From Homalodisca vitripennis (lineage: Eukaryota; Arthropoda; Insecta; Hemiptera; Cicadellidae): a stretch of DNA of 64,000 nt. Below are positions 11,373-24,116 of the stretch, in pieces. The notes beneath the pieces were generated by a model, which saw only the letters and a list, made by a program, of their open reading frames with translations, was not told where the DNA came from and did no database searches. The position numbers and the translations under genes are program-made. The stretch covers positions 119,126,501 through 119,190,500 of the forward strand of contig NC_060215.1 in the NCBI RefSeq assembly GCF_021130785.1. The letters run 5' to 3'. Position 1 is the first letter of the stretch, and each line of letters opens with the position of its first letter.

Positions 11373-11776
11373 GCTATGAACATCATGTGATGTTTAAGAC
11401 AGAGTTCATCCACCACTTGCCTAAACTAACCTAGACATATTACTACAAAAACACTTTTATAACACTACACCACTGTCCATGCAACTAAGTAAACTAAAAA
11501 ACAAACTAAAACTAACTTAAAACTAAAACACTGTACATGCCACTATCTGAGCGTCCATGCGTTAAACGTAACTAAAACGTACTCAAATTATGTAACCTAA
11601 TTAGTAATAAGTCTTCATCGTACTACTAATATTTTAAACAATATTTTAATGATAAAAACAACAATATAAATCACTAACAGTATAATTATAATTACTAACA
11701 ATATTTACAAAAACAACAAAATGCGTCAAAGGTATCTGCATGATTCGTGCAACAATGTAAATTAACAGCCATGTTT

Positions 11777-11972
<196 letters not shown>

Positions 11973-12920
11973 TCAAAAAACTGATGATGCACGTAGTGGT
12001 ACTTGCTTTGCTATGCGTTTAAGTCGTGGCTGCAAGGTGTCCTGCTTGAACGCTGTAACATTTTAAGTACTAAGCTCAAACCGTGCACTGAGCGCCGAAG
12101 TAATAAATCTTATCCGAGAGTACCCAGCTCGTAGTAGTCAGCTGAGAACATGATTATACCAAATATATTCATTATAATTTTTAAAGAAACAAGAAATAAT
12201 GGTTTATGATGGTGTTAGGTGGGGTTGTAGGAGGAAGGCTTATATTTCAATTTTAGTCTAGTCGTATTCTGTGTACTTTATTTACACCGTTTTGTTTAAA
12301 ATAATATTTTCTTCAAAGTGTATGAAAAACTTTGATCAGTCACTTCATAAAATAACACCGGCCCAAAAATTTGTCAAATGTTATGCCTAGGAATTTATTT
12401 ATTCTAGAAGTTTACTTACTACTGTACTTAATAAAATATAAGAGTTCGTTATCATGATTGTAGTTGTCTTAAGGAAGGTTCAACAATAATTCAAATGGAA
12501 TTTGTATAGCTGGTTTGTTTATTTAGCTGTTAATGATTCTAATCATATAATCAGCATCAAAGCTTTTCTAGATGCCACATATCTTGAAAAGTATGTATGG
12601 ACTAAAAAACCCTCTTTATTTAAAGTGTACACATGTACTGTTCTAACAGTAAACCTAATATCGCAACCAAAGTAAGTTTTAGTTTTAATTTAAGGTTGGT
12701 TTTAATCAAACTTAGAGGTCTATATTTAAATGTACGATTTACGTTTTAGTTATATTTCGAACTCATTGAAACAATTAAACTGAAAAAATAGTTACTAGTC
12801 ATTGTTAGGTATACTTATTGAATACAGTGTTTACATTTACGATATCAATACAATTTTTACTTTTGTGAAACAACATTTATGTGTTGCAATTCTTGATTCT
12901 AATTATAATGATTTATTATT
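11973..12920. other. AT-rich gene-free region
   Basis: No supported coding sequence. A 14-bp motif ACCGTGCACTGAGC at about 12,078 recurs in inverted orientation at about 13,025-13,040, a weak sign of a roughly 1 kb element between them. Confidence 0.4.
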
Positions 12921-12924
12921 ATTA

Positions 12925-13100
12925 TTATAATTAGGTTTGGTATGTAATCTGGATCTGGTTCCAGACTGACCTCTTAGATGCTGGAACCTCCTCACTTTGT
13001 TTTACATCACATTTGATACTTGGCTGCTCAGTGCACGGTTTTCCAGCTCGGCGCTCAGAGCACATGGCGCTCGGTGCAGGACTTCTCTCCTGGTGAGGGT
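12925..13100 (-). other. Possible 3' exon of the RRM gene
   Basis: On the minus strand a good 3' splice site (TTTTATTTTGCAG) ends at 13,101 and is followed by a GC-richer stretch with an open frame of about 55 codons containing MCSERRAGKPCTEQPS. It lies about 550 bases past the stop codon of the upstream RRM frame, so it could be a 3'-untranslated or alternative exon. No known domain is visible. Confidence 0.3.
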
Positions 13101-13652
13101 CTGCAAAATAAAAGGAATATTATTATTAGGATAATTAGCAACTAATTTAACAGTCATTACAGCATTAAATCAAGATTGTTCTATCTTACAGTCAAATTGA
13201 TCATCTTAGTATGTGTATAAATATTTTAACATCTAGCAACTCACCTCACTCGGCATATATCGTTAATAGCTGGCTGTATTTATGGCTATCGGGAATTTAG
13301 CACCATAAGTAATATGTTAAACCGCATGCACTTTTTCAACCCTATTTTCAGTCGTAGGAGTAATCTCATTTTAAAGACCTTATTAAAGCCTATAAAACAC
13401 TATATGGTTTATTATTACTGTAAATTGCTATTACAATTCTAAATGATACTAATTTGTACTTTATTGTTTAAATATACAAAATATTTACTGTATTCAAAAT
13501 ATATGTTAAAATCGATTGACTGCTTATTTGTTATATCTTTAAGGTGAGACATCCTCCACAGCAATAGGAATTAAAGTAAGGGCATAAAAGAGCATAAGGT
13601 TTAACATAGTTCTTAAGACGAAAACTCGATTTAGTTTAATTACAGCCAGCTT

Positions 13653-15596
13653 CTATCGAGGCGCCTTGCGCCTGTCGTACCGCAGGATTTTGAAGAGTGT
13701 TTGATCTTTGCCGTGCACAACGGCCTGGTAGGCGTCCGCACTGCTTGCATACGTAATGTATGCAAAGTTTTCTCTGTTAAAAAATACACTCGTGTTACAA
13801 AATATGAATGTTAGGTGTATACACTCTTCTATCTACTTTCACACTGTAACAGTATAGCATAAATTTCAAGCTCTTTACTTACGTTTTCTCTTTGAAGTCA
13901 ATGCTAATAATTTTTCCAAATCGTTGGAAACGTGTTTTTAAGATCATCCATCGTCGTCTCTTTCAAAATCCTCCCGATAAACAGGACACTTCTCTCCTCT
14001 TGAGCCAAAAAACTACGTTGTGGAGGGTGTGACCTGAAATACACAAAACGTTCATGTTATTGTAATTGAGTAAAATTCTGCTATAAATCAGTAAAACCGC
14101 GTACACCGACATCCGTTACCTTACATGCGAAAACAAAAACAAAACAAGATCAGAACTACATGACACTGTTCAAGCTATCTATGAGAGAATACATCTATTA
14201 TTTATTTTGAGTTATCCTAAAGATAACACGTCAAAACTACGATTTGACCCACACAACCTTATTGTGAACTAATCAGGTACACATACATTTTTAATATAAC
14301 CAGTTGATTTAAAAATAATATGTACCACAAGATGTTTAAATAAAAACTAGTTAAAACCCATACAGTATATCGTGTTTGTTTTAACATAAGTATGTGCAGT
14401 CATCGTAAACATCATACATCGTACATCATAAACAGTTTTACATACAGCAAAGAGACAGCACAAATGTTGGTCTATTGAAGAGTAAGGCCCACCCAAGAGT
14501 TGGCTCTCTACCCCATATACCCCAAGTGGAATACAATCGATGGAATTAGACCCTCTTTGACTGTATTATGATTCGCAGGGTTATGACTATGTGTATATTT
14601 TTTTCCTAACATTATATATGGGAAATTAGTTTCACTTTAAGAGTAATCGTTAATTTCATATTGTTCACAAACATTAAGAAACACTATTATCTCACATGAG
14701 AATCAAAACAACTAAAATCATTTCAAAAACTAATTCAACAAAATAAGTTCCTAACTAGTTATTACTTAACTTCAATTACTTCTGAAATTTTTAGCTCTTC
14801 AGAAATAAGGATTAGAGAGAACAATATTTTCCCTTGCCGCTACATATTTCAGGAACGTTAAGTATGCTATTAAAAACGATACGGATATGATATCACTGAT
14901 ATTCGATTTGAAATTGCTTGTTTAATATAAGCGGATATTCTTTAAAAGTTATTAGACCTAACTGACGTATATATGATGACATATATACATAAACCCTAAT
15001 TGCGAAAGTAATGTATAAGAACTTACCCTGATGATCGTGAACGGGATCTGGATGATGACCTCGAGCGTGATCTCGACCACATCCGAGAAAAATCCGTCCT
15101 TCTCCTTTTACTGAACAATTTATAATCATTTTAACTATCTGAATATTGTTTTGAACAATTCAGGAAGATAATATTATATGATTAACATAGTGCTATCGTT
15201 ACGAAATGTCAAAAAATATAATACACGTTATAAACAATCATTAATAATACTACTATATTTAACGTGTTATTTGTTTATTTTTTGAAATAGAGCATTCTAT
15301 TGGATCTGTAAAGAGTTAAAAATACAAAATAAACTAAACATTCATTGTTTGTACCTAGTTAATGTGTGTATTATATATGAAATATCAGTTGGTCATTTGA
15401 GTGACAAAGGGACACATCTAAAACATCTATTGCAACATTTATGTTAATGATTCAATAGAAATTCCTTCATTGTAAATATTTGTATGGGCGATGAGATTGC
15501 ATAAAACAATTGCAATAAAAGTATCAACTCAAAATATTAACTGAAACATTACCTTCTAGAAATATGCGTTGACTTTTTATCTTCCTTCAAACCCAT
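13653..15596 (-). CDS. RS-RRM protein, PGC-1/Spargel-like RRM, four exons, one frameshift
   Basis: Minus-strand coding exons are 15,553-15,596 (ATG start), 15,027-15,110, 13,883-14,033 and 13,653-13,773 (TAG stop). All junctions have GT-AG ends, with three donors reading GTAAGT, GTAAGT and GTAATG. The start ATG has a strong context (AGAATGG) and an in-frame TGA two codons before it. The product would be about 132 residues: a basic start, an RS stretch SRSRSRSSSRSRSRSS, then an RRM with RNP2-like VLFIGRI, RNP1-like ENFAYITY and a DAYQAV helix. The spacing EERSVLFIGRI...TT...RF..FG.I...DAY most resembles the C-terminal RRM of PGC-1/Spargel coactivators, which bind RNA and drive mitochondrial gene programmes. 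Full-length family members are many hundreds of residues, so this is a short paralogue or fragment. A five-T run at 13,935-13,939 contains one base too many and breaks the RRM frame: total exon length is 400, not 399. Confidence 0.6.
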
Positions 15597-15615
15597 TCTT
15601 CAGATGCTCCACAGA
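15553..15615 (-). other. First recognised exon of the RRM gene
   Basis: The 63-bp exon has a 3' splice site TGTCTGTTGCAG upstream and a GTAATG donor downstream, so at least one more 5' exon exists to the right. It contains the ATG at 15,594-15,596 and a stop codon just before it in frame, which excludes any longer in-frame N-terminus through this exon. Confidence 0.55.
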
Positions 15616-15965
15616 CTGCAACAGACAATACTAATTTAAAATTTTCCATGAATGAAATTTATCATTACGAATTTAAAAACAAAACATTATTTCACACTTA
15701 TTACTTTTAAACAACGCTACTCGACGTCTTGCATCCTCAGTGCCGCCGAAATGTGTTTTTTTTTTATGTACAAGCCGTGTCTCAACACGAACATGAAGCT
15801 CTTTTATAGGAAATACTCGTATAGGTATTTAAATACAATTTACATTACACATTTCATTGTCTTCTAAACCATAGCCCTAGGGTAGTGTTAGAGCAATAAC
15901 TGGTCGTGGCGGAGCACTACTTTTTGTGACAGAAGAGGAAATTAGAAAATTTAGCTACATGGCGT

Positions 15966-16004
<39 letters not shown>

Positions 16005-18300
16005 GAATTTTATACATCTTCTTTTACGTTATTTACAATATTTCAGACTAATGCATTACCATTCCATTACAGAACATATCATATGTTATCCAAATTTTTA
16101 TAAAGTATAACCTGATTTCAGATATTTTCCATCGATAATATTAGGAAAATAAAACGCTGCCTATGGAGAATATGGGTATTCCCCCACGGTTGTCCTCAAA
16201 CAAAGACAAAGATGTTAAATTTGTTATGAACTCTAAACAGTTTTGTATTTTATTTCTGGAATGAGATGGAATCATGTTAAATATATAATTATTTTAACAA
16301 TAATAATTTTAATTTTTTTAAGCTTTCAGTTAACCAGAGTAGTTATATCTCTGTATTTCCTATAAAGATAAAATATTACGAAATAGTTCATTTTACAAAA
16401 CAGCGTTTAAAACAATGATTCTAATCGCTAAATATAGTATAGCTAATTAATGGATTAAGTTAATTGACATGATAACGGCAAGCTGCATTTGTGTTTTTCA
16501 ATTTAGAGAAGCATACAAAATCAATTAACAATTATAATTGGGTGCATATCAAAGTAATCCTTCAGATTGCTTGCAAACGACCTTAAAGCTGTATAATTAT
16601 TTTTGTGTAAAAAGCAACAGCCACTGTAGAATAATACTGTGGGATATAAACGATTGTAGTAGCCAATTATCCCAACATTTCAGTAATGTTTTATTTTGGA
16701 TTAAATGCGGCAATGTAAATGTATTACAGCCTTTAGTCTCCATGGAATTTTTATCAAGGAGACAAAGATTAATAATAATTAGGAAGTAGTAAATAAATAA
16801 TAATATAATGTTATATAACAGCCTGATTGTCTATGTTACATGGCAAATGTTCTTGGGTAAAAAGATATCCAAAACGATGTAAACAGTGGCATTATAAAAC
16901 ATTATCATGATGTCATCAGGGCGTTACTTGATTAATTTATTGAGTATAATGTAGCGGAATAACATAAATAATATGTTTGATTTAATCATTGCTGCTAACT
17001 GTAAAATAATGTCAAACATGGATACATTGACGTATAAATCATACAGCATAAGCCAGTGCAGCTTATTTGACCAAGAAAATAAATAATTAATCAGCTATTT
17101 TATCTATAGAAATAAAAATAACATGTTATTGTTGGTAAGTACGCCTAGACCTATGCGTCTTTTTTAATTCTCCAAATAGCACTAATTAATCATTATATGA
17201 CGAAAACAGAGAAAAATTAAAGGTACCACAGATTCCAATGAAATATTAAATACGGTAAACTTAGAGTACTATAAAAGTGTAAATAAACATTACTATAAAA
17301 ATTAAATAAAAATGCGAAATAAAGAGATGATTACGTCAGGTTTAGAACATATAAAAATATAATGTGTCTAATTAATTTTAATAACAAATATATTTAATTT
17401 AACCACATATATTAGAAATAGAATACTGAATTGTTTAAAGTTTACAAAAACTGTAATATCTTTTTCGGTATATCATGAAATAAGTAGCTATATAGAAGAA
17501 ACAATGGTTCTTAGATGTAAGTTTTATTATTAAGAAAATCCTCTAAAGGAAGTTTTAGTTTTGTATTAATTACGATAAAAATATCCGAAAATTGTTTAAT
17601 GTAACAACCGGTTTTAACATTATTATGGTTGTTACAATTCACGAGAACCGCTACATGAACCGAAACGTGTCGGAACAAATAACTTGTACTAGCTACAATA
17701 GTAGATGAATTATGACAGTTGATTATATTCGTTAACTTGGAATTTATATTTTTAAACATAATATATAATGCATAGAGCAGGAACTTTGGGATCTTAGGCC
17801 GATATTTTTCTAATGGTCGCCCTAAGCTCTTAGTCCCACTCAGCACATGAGGATAATCTAAGGTTATAAATTAGACCTATGCTACACGTAGATCTATATT
17901 GTTTGTAATATTTGTTATGACAATTCAGAAGTCATGAAATTTTGCAAACGTTTGATAATGTAGGAATTTTATTTTCAATTCAAATGTTTTTGAAAAGATT
18001 AACTTACTATAGCGTATTTAGTTTTCTCTTTAGACTAAAATCGCAGTTATTCAATCTTGAACTCGTAATATAATCATAACTGAAAATTAAACCTCGAATG
18101 TCAAGATATCATAACTGTTCAATACTCTACAATAACAATGAAATGTAGTGTAGAACTGTTTATCAATTATAGTTACTTAGTTTTTGAAAATGATAATCAG
18201 CACCCTAGTCGGGTCTTGATTTTAATTTCTCTAAAAGTGATTCTGGTTACATTGTTATGGGTGTTAAATTTTAATTAGGGTAGGTTTATGGCCGATCCCA
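15616..18300. other. AT-rich region, probable intron/5' flank of the RRM gene
   Basis: Contains a (TA)n tract at 15,967-16,000 and short frames without motifs, including an unassignable 111-codon minus-strand frame at 17,511-17,846. The upstream exon implied by the splice acceptor at 15,616 was not located. Confidence 0.4.
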
Positions 18301-18304
18301 CTGA

Positions 18305-18362
18305 TTCAGGGAAGTGCGCCGATAGTGAGTTTCTATTGTTGTCGTTACAGTAGCCAAAGGAG
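18305..18362 (+). repeat. Diverged single copy of the 80-bp minisatellite unit
   Basis: AAGTGCGCCGATAGTGAG, then TTTCTATTGTTGTCGTTACA, match the core of the array unit that starts 1 kb downstream (AAGTGCGCCGATGGTCAAG, TTTACATTGCTGTCGTTACA). The GTAAGT of the array unit reads GGAAGT here. This is a likely ancestral or escaped monomer. Confidence 0.7.
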
Positions 18363-18689
18363 AACTCTTCTTTCAAAATCCGGGTATTGCGGTGAGAAAG
18401 AGTTAATAATTCATCTCTGAGCAACTACGGTTATTGAGGTTCCTTAGACCACTCAACTCTGAACGTTAAAACAGGAACATATTTAAATAGGAATAAAGGC
18501 GTTTTGTGACAACCCGATCAAGATTTGTTGTCTAACTCTGAAATAATGTGTGATAAGCAGGAGGGAAGAAAATGTAATCTAAATATATATTAATAGTTAC
18601 ATTGTTAATAAACAATAATAAAGCAAAATATTACTATTAATATATGTAAAAAAATAGCTGTAGTAATATATACGTCGATAATGTAACGA

Positions 18690-19000
18690 CGATATCTTTT
18701 TATTTGCTGTCAGCTCACATTGACTACTCCAATATAGTAAAGGGTTGTTTTTAAGTCTAAGGGTTAACATGAAGCGTAATTGTGTAAGACTATAGTAAGA
18801 TATATGACTATTTATATCGGAAAAACAATTATTTCATTTACTGTCAGCTCACATTAAATACTCCATTATAGTTAGGTATCATCCTTAAGTCTAAGGGTTA
18901 ACATTTAGTGCCATTGCGTAAGACCATAGTAAGATATATGACTATTTATATCGAAACTATAATTATTTCATTTGCTGTCAGTTCACATTGACTACTGCGA
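18690..19000. repeat. 134-bp tandem repeat, 2.3 copies
   Basis: The phrase CTGTCAG[CT]TCACATT recurs at 18,707, 18,841 and 18,975, exactly 134 bp apart. TAAGTCTAAGGGTTAACAT and AGTAAGATATATGACTATTT are shared between the first two units. Units are roughly 80-85% identical. Confidence 0.85.
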
Positions 19001-19019
19001 TAATTTTTTTTCTATAGAC

Positions 19020-19165
19020 AAAGAGTTTACTCCAAAAGAGTCAAGGGGCCATTCTGTAGTCTAAAATCACCATTGACTACCATTGTCGAAGGCCATACGC
19101 CGGAAAACTACTGTCGGCCTATCGTCTCTGAAGTATTTATGGCAGTTGACGTCACTGGCAAAGAA
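19020..19165 (-). repeat. Exon-like repeat, copy 1 (degraded)
   Basis: On the minus strand the segment contains ADSSFPAYGL-RQW-stop and MVILD, matching the pattern DRSFPVDGL...TLDNRTTF seen at 23.2-23.4 and 25.8-26.0 kb. A preceding frame (DSLPVTSTAINTSETIG) resembles the other copies' start (TTLPVSAPDKHNSVTKG). Stop codons interrupt it. Confidence 0.5.
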
Positions 19166-19390
19166 TCACTGTTAATATCAACTACATAAACAGGTAATAA
19201 GATAATATCATAATACCTAAATAATAATAAATACCTACTCAAAGACATAATATTCTGTTGCACAATAAATAAACGATTAAAAATTTCTACTAATTTGTTA
19301 TTAGTCATAAATACCTTGATAGTGAATTAGGTTATATCTTAATAAATACTCGTGACATTTTATGCACTTCGGTATACTGCCTCTCACAAT

Positions 19391-20345
19391 CGATACAGGT
19401 AAGTGCGCCGATGGTCAAGTTTACATTGCTGTCGTTACAATAGGCACAGGCCACGGCCGCCTCTCACAATCGATACAGGTAAGTGCGCCGATGGTCAAGT
19501 TTACATTGCTGTCGTTACAATAGGCACAGGCCACGGCCGCCTCTCACAATCGATATAGGTAAGTGCGTCGATGGTCAAGTTTACATTGCTGTCTTACAAT
19601 AGGCACAGGCCACGGCCGCCTCTCACAGGCGATACAGGTAAGTGCGCCGATGGTCAAGTTTACATTGCTGTCGTTACAATAGGCACAGGCCACGGCCGTC
19701 TCTCACAATCGATATAGGTAAGTGCGCCGATGGTCAAGTTTACATTGCTGTCGTTACAATAGGCACAGGCCACGGCCGCCTCTCTCAGTCGATACAGGTA
19801 AGTGCGCCGATGGTCAAGTTTACATTGCTGTCTTACAATAGGCACAGGCCACGGCCGCCTCTCACAATCGATATAGGTAAGTGCGCCGATGGTCAAGTTT
19901 ACATTGCTGTTGTTACAATAGGCACAGGCCACGGCCGCCTCTCACAGTCGATACAGGTAAGTGCGCCGATGGTCAAGTTTACATTGCTGTCTTACAATAG
20001 GCACAGGCCACGGCCGCCTCTCACAATCGATATAGGTAAGTGCGCCGATGGTCAAGTTTACATTGCTGTTGTTACAATAGGCACAGGCCACGGCCGCCTC
20101 TCACAGGCGATACAGGTAAGTGCGCCGATGGTCAAGTTTACATTGCTGTCTTACAATAGGCACAGGCCACGGCCGCCTCTTACAATCGATATAGGTAAGT
20201 GCGCCGATGGTCAAGTTTACATTGCTGTCTTACAATAGGCACAGGCCACGGCCGTCTCTCACAATCGATATAGGTAAGTGCGCCGATGGTCAAGTTTACA
20301 TTGCTGTCGTTACAATAGGCACAGGCCACGGCCGCCTCTCACGAT
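19391..20345. repeat. Minisatellite, 12 units of 79/80 bp
   Basis: Unit starts (CGATACAGG or CGATATAGG) fall at 19391, 19471, 19551, 19630, 19710, 19790, 19869, 19949, 20028, 20108, 20187 and 20266. Units differ mainly by CGTTAC/CTTAC (80 versus 79 bp), GATACAGG/GATATAGG, and a Cys/Arg-neutral CGCC/CGTC change. The array is GC-rich relative to its flanks. Each unit contains CAGGTAAGT or TAGGTAAGT, a near-perfect 5' splice-site consensus on the plus strand. A 198-codon forward frame across the array is a by-product of unit length and carries no known domain. Confidence 0.95.
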
Positions 20346-23160
20346 ATGGGCTGTTAGGCGCGCCAGAGTCGGTAACACAACTCTATAGATTATTGTAGTC
20401 CGCCATCAACAGTTGTGCTCAAAGTAGGAGAGAGGTTAAGTTTTAATATACTGTTAAATACTTTTACTGAATAGTTACGGAGCAAAAATATTTAAGTAAT
20501 ATACATACCATAAACTACCTAAAATGTGAGTTAAACCTTCATTTAGCAACAAATATAAATTAAAATAAAAAACTATGTCAGTTTTAAACAGTCCTAGTTC
20601 TAAAAATAATTATTTTATGTTACTTTATATGTTACGTAATAAAACTGTAGTTAAAATGTAATAACTTGAAACATGATTTTTACTACATTGTAGTTAATTA
20701 AATGTAGACAACTTCAATTATATTCAATTTAAATAAAATTATGTATTTTTTTATTACATTTATATTACTTAGGTGCGATTTGTTTCTTTAGTAAAAAAAC
20801 TGTACTAAAACATTGTCTACTAAATTTATTTTCAGAAGCAGTTGAGTTTGTAAAAAATCTTTTAATGTTTTTAACACACATGTATAAATCTCTCAATCAC
20901 AGCGGAAATTCCCAAATCTAATATATTAAGTTTTCAGTGTAGGATATTGCAATGAACGCATATAAAAATGTGATTTATTAATGTTTACTTTAAGAATAGT
21001 CCTACCAATTTCAGTTCTCAGTTATTAAGGGAAATGTAACAAAATAGGAGGAATGAAATCTTTACATTTTTTTTTGTAACAAAATTTTTATTTAAGTACA
21101 GGATAGTGAAAAATAAAACTTAAGTAGGTCAAAGAAATTAAAGACATATCTTATAAGACTTCAACATATTTTCGTTGTCTTTTTAAATTTATGTAAAACG
21201 GATTAACCATTACAGTAGTATCAAATGAAAAATGCTCTACACAACATAATACTAGGTCAAATTAACAAGTCTAGTACCTTCAAAAGATATACCAAAAAAG
21301 TCAACAAAATGCCTAAATATAAGAATAATTAATACCAGCAAGAGTAAAATGAAATTAATAGTTTTACATTTATTTTCATATTATATAAATAGTAAAAAAT
21401 TTTGCAATTACTGAATTAATCACAGACAAGGTGACAAGGTTCTTAACCAATATATTATTCATCGGATTAAGTAGTCTACAGTTTCCAAAGAGAAGTACAA
21501 ATATTAAAGCGAATAAAACCCAGAGTTGCCGGAAGTGAATAAAACTGCTACGTTTATATTTCCGCATGATTTATATTTATGATAAATTTAGTATATAATA
21601 TAGTGCCATAATAAAATATGTTGCGATTGTTTAACTCAAAACATATTCAAAATTAATATTTTGTTATAAATCTAATTACGGGCAAGTTGCTGCAATTTAG
21701 ATATATTTAGATATAAAAATAAATCGTCAGATATATTTATAATTCAGAAATTTTTCATTAATAATTATTTGTTATAAAAATACTATCTGCCACTGATAAA
21801 AAAAGCCGAACGGATTAAGTACCTACAGTAAAATATTAAAAAAGGGTTTTATTTACTCTCTCATCAATTGACATTTCTTTTTAAATAATATTATACTATA
21901 GTTTAATAGGCGCTCCTTTATCTATTTAGTTCATTAACGCATAAATGATTATTCGAATTTAGATTCAAAAATGAATATAAAATAATAAAGCAGAGCTTAC
22001 CTTTTTAAAAAGGCAAGCCTAAATGTAGGAGAGACGTTGCTCGAATAGGTAACACAGCACAACTGAGAAGATTCGGTATTCTGCAAACACTTAGTTGTAC
22101 CTGGTAAGGGAGGGGGTAAGGATTTGGAAGGCAGTCACCACGCCCACCCCCAGGATAGTCCAGGAGTAGTAGGGGTAGCTTTCATTTTTTTGTTTATACC
22201 TGTCTGTATGTTGAGGTAAAATAACGTAAGTTCACATCAATATTTTCCCCTTCTGTTTTAGACATAGTTTTCTCTAGTTTATAAACAGTGTTATAAATTT
22301 CAAATATATTATTATTAAGTATAGCAATAAACTCTAATTTCCTCCCAACAAATAACTGATTGTAGTTATTAATAATGATATAATAATTAATTTGTATATT
22401 GATCAAAATTAAAAGAAGTTTTAATGATTTTTGAGAACGAAGTAAGGGGTAAAGTTCCTTCATTATTACTCAACTTAGTCATAGTACAGTACAGAGTCGC
22501 CAGTATATTCAAAGGGAATACTACTCGTGTATGGTACACTCGTGTTGGTAAACCATAAATAAGTATAGTATATAATGTTACCTATTTTGATTATGAAAGA
22601 CATTTTTACCGAAAAGAAATGAATCATCGAGATAAATTAATATTTTTTTATTTATTGGCATACATAAATATACATGATGAAACGATATTTTATTAGAAAG
22701 GATATTACATTTTCAATAATCCGAAAGAATAAGTAAAGAAAATAGGACATATTAATGTAATGGTTTTCGAAAATTTACGATGTATACTTTATGCAATATT
22801 TTCTTAAGAATTAGAGTTAATTAGATATTTAGCAATAACGGTTAATAGGAAAATTTTATTAAGTTTATAAATAATGCTTGAATTACACAAAATTCAGTCG
22901 TCACAATGTAATATTATTAAGTAAAACTATATGCATGCTTTAAAGTTAATGAAATTAGTGTAAATAAAAAATTATAAATTTTAATCATAGCACTGAACTG
23001 CATTATTGAAAGTTGTGACTAAAATTATGATTTGTCGCGTTTAAGTAACTTTACACCATGTTTTGGCAGCGCTGGAAGTTTGTAAATACATGTAGTTTTA
23101 CCATATGCAGATGTCTCTCTCAGACCTGATGACCAATCTTGTTGTAAATTTGTTTACAGT
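20346..23160. other. AT-rich gene-free region
   Basis: Short frames only. Near 20,355 a motif GGCGCGCCAGAGTCGGTAAC is followed by ATTATTGTAGT; an inverted relative occurs at about 31,573-31,594, indicating a small dispersed repeat. A somewhat similar TAGGTAACACAGCACAAC phrase is at about 22,048. Confidence 0.45.
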
Positions 23161-23163
23161 CAT

Positions 23164-23392
23164 TTATTGCATTTCCAAGAACTGTTTGTCGGACTGAGGT
23201 ACTTTGTTTTCAGGGCTGTACAGTGTCATTGCCCTCCCCAGAGGCACGCCATTGCTAATTTCAAAGGTCGTCCTGTTGTCTAAAGTCATCAACGAGTCCC
23301 ATAGTTTGAGGCCATCCACCGGAAAACTCCTGTCAGCCTTTTGTCACTGAATTATATTTTTACGGTGCCGACACTGTCAGGTTAGTCGCCAT
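23164..23392 (-). repeat. Exon-like repeat, copy 2 (best preserved)
   Basis: On the minus strand a 3' splice-like CTTCTATTTCAG precedes ATG at 23,390. The first frame ends early at a stop (after MATNLTVSAP); a second frame, one base off, then stays open to TAA 23,164-23,166 and includes DRSFPVDGLKLWDSLMTLDN and RTTFEISNGVPLGRAMTLYS. The copy at 25.8-26.0 kb shows the same splice-like lead and the same frame offset. The product is unknown to me. It could be a duplicated exon pair or a non-coding repeat that happens to be open. Confidence 0.55.
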
Positions 23393-24116
23393 CTGAAATA
23401 GAAGATTAGAAGATGAAGAAACACACCAAATGTGTGATTCTGACATTATTTCCCTCTACAACCATATAGAGAAAGTATGCTACTCCGTTAATTGATAATT
23501 TACTCTTTTTACACCGAGTTCCTGTAAAAGCTTGTTCTGTCTGTTCAAAAAACTAAGTATCTATTTTTATGTGCCCCTTGGACATTAGATTGAGTTTATT
23601 GTATTTATGTCTAGTAGTTGTCTAATGATTTCATCTATTTCTTGATCAACTACAGGAGCCAACTCCAATGAGGAAGATTGCTTCTCTCTGCGTGGTGGTT
23701 TAGGCGAGGTATTTGCTCATTAGTAAGATATGGGAAACTAAGAAAACTACAAACCTTCCCTCACCCTCCTATCCCAATTTGCAATTTTATTTCTTACTAT
23801 AATGAAATTTATTATTTATTCTGTTTAAACAGATATTCAAACATTTTTTGCGAGCAATGTTTATTATGAGACATCTTAGGTTTTTGCTGCCTAGATCAAC
23901 ATCCTGTAAGTTTTTTAGTAAACGAAAAAATGTTTTGAACACTTTATTGTATTTGTTTATTTGTTAATTTGTACTTTATTTGTTAATTCTCTTTTCAACG
24001 CAATCGTTGTACACACTGTTAGAGCATCATACCACATTTTACCTATTGGGTACATAACGTTACATTTTCACCCAAAAGTAATTAACGAATGAGATAAATA
24101 AAAAACTATTAGCATA

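Noticed and set aside
17511..17846. 111-codon minus-strand frame
   Set aside because: AT-rich, no domain, no splice or promoter support; length is within chance expectation for 64 kb in six frames.
19642..20238. 198-codon forward frame with repeated IGTGHGRLSQSIQ motifs
   Set aside because: It is generated by the 79/80-bp tandem unit; frame continuity follows from unit length and no start or promoter is conserved.
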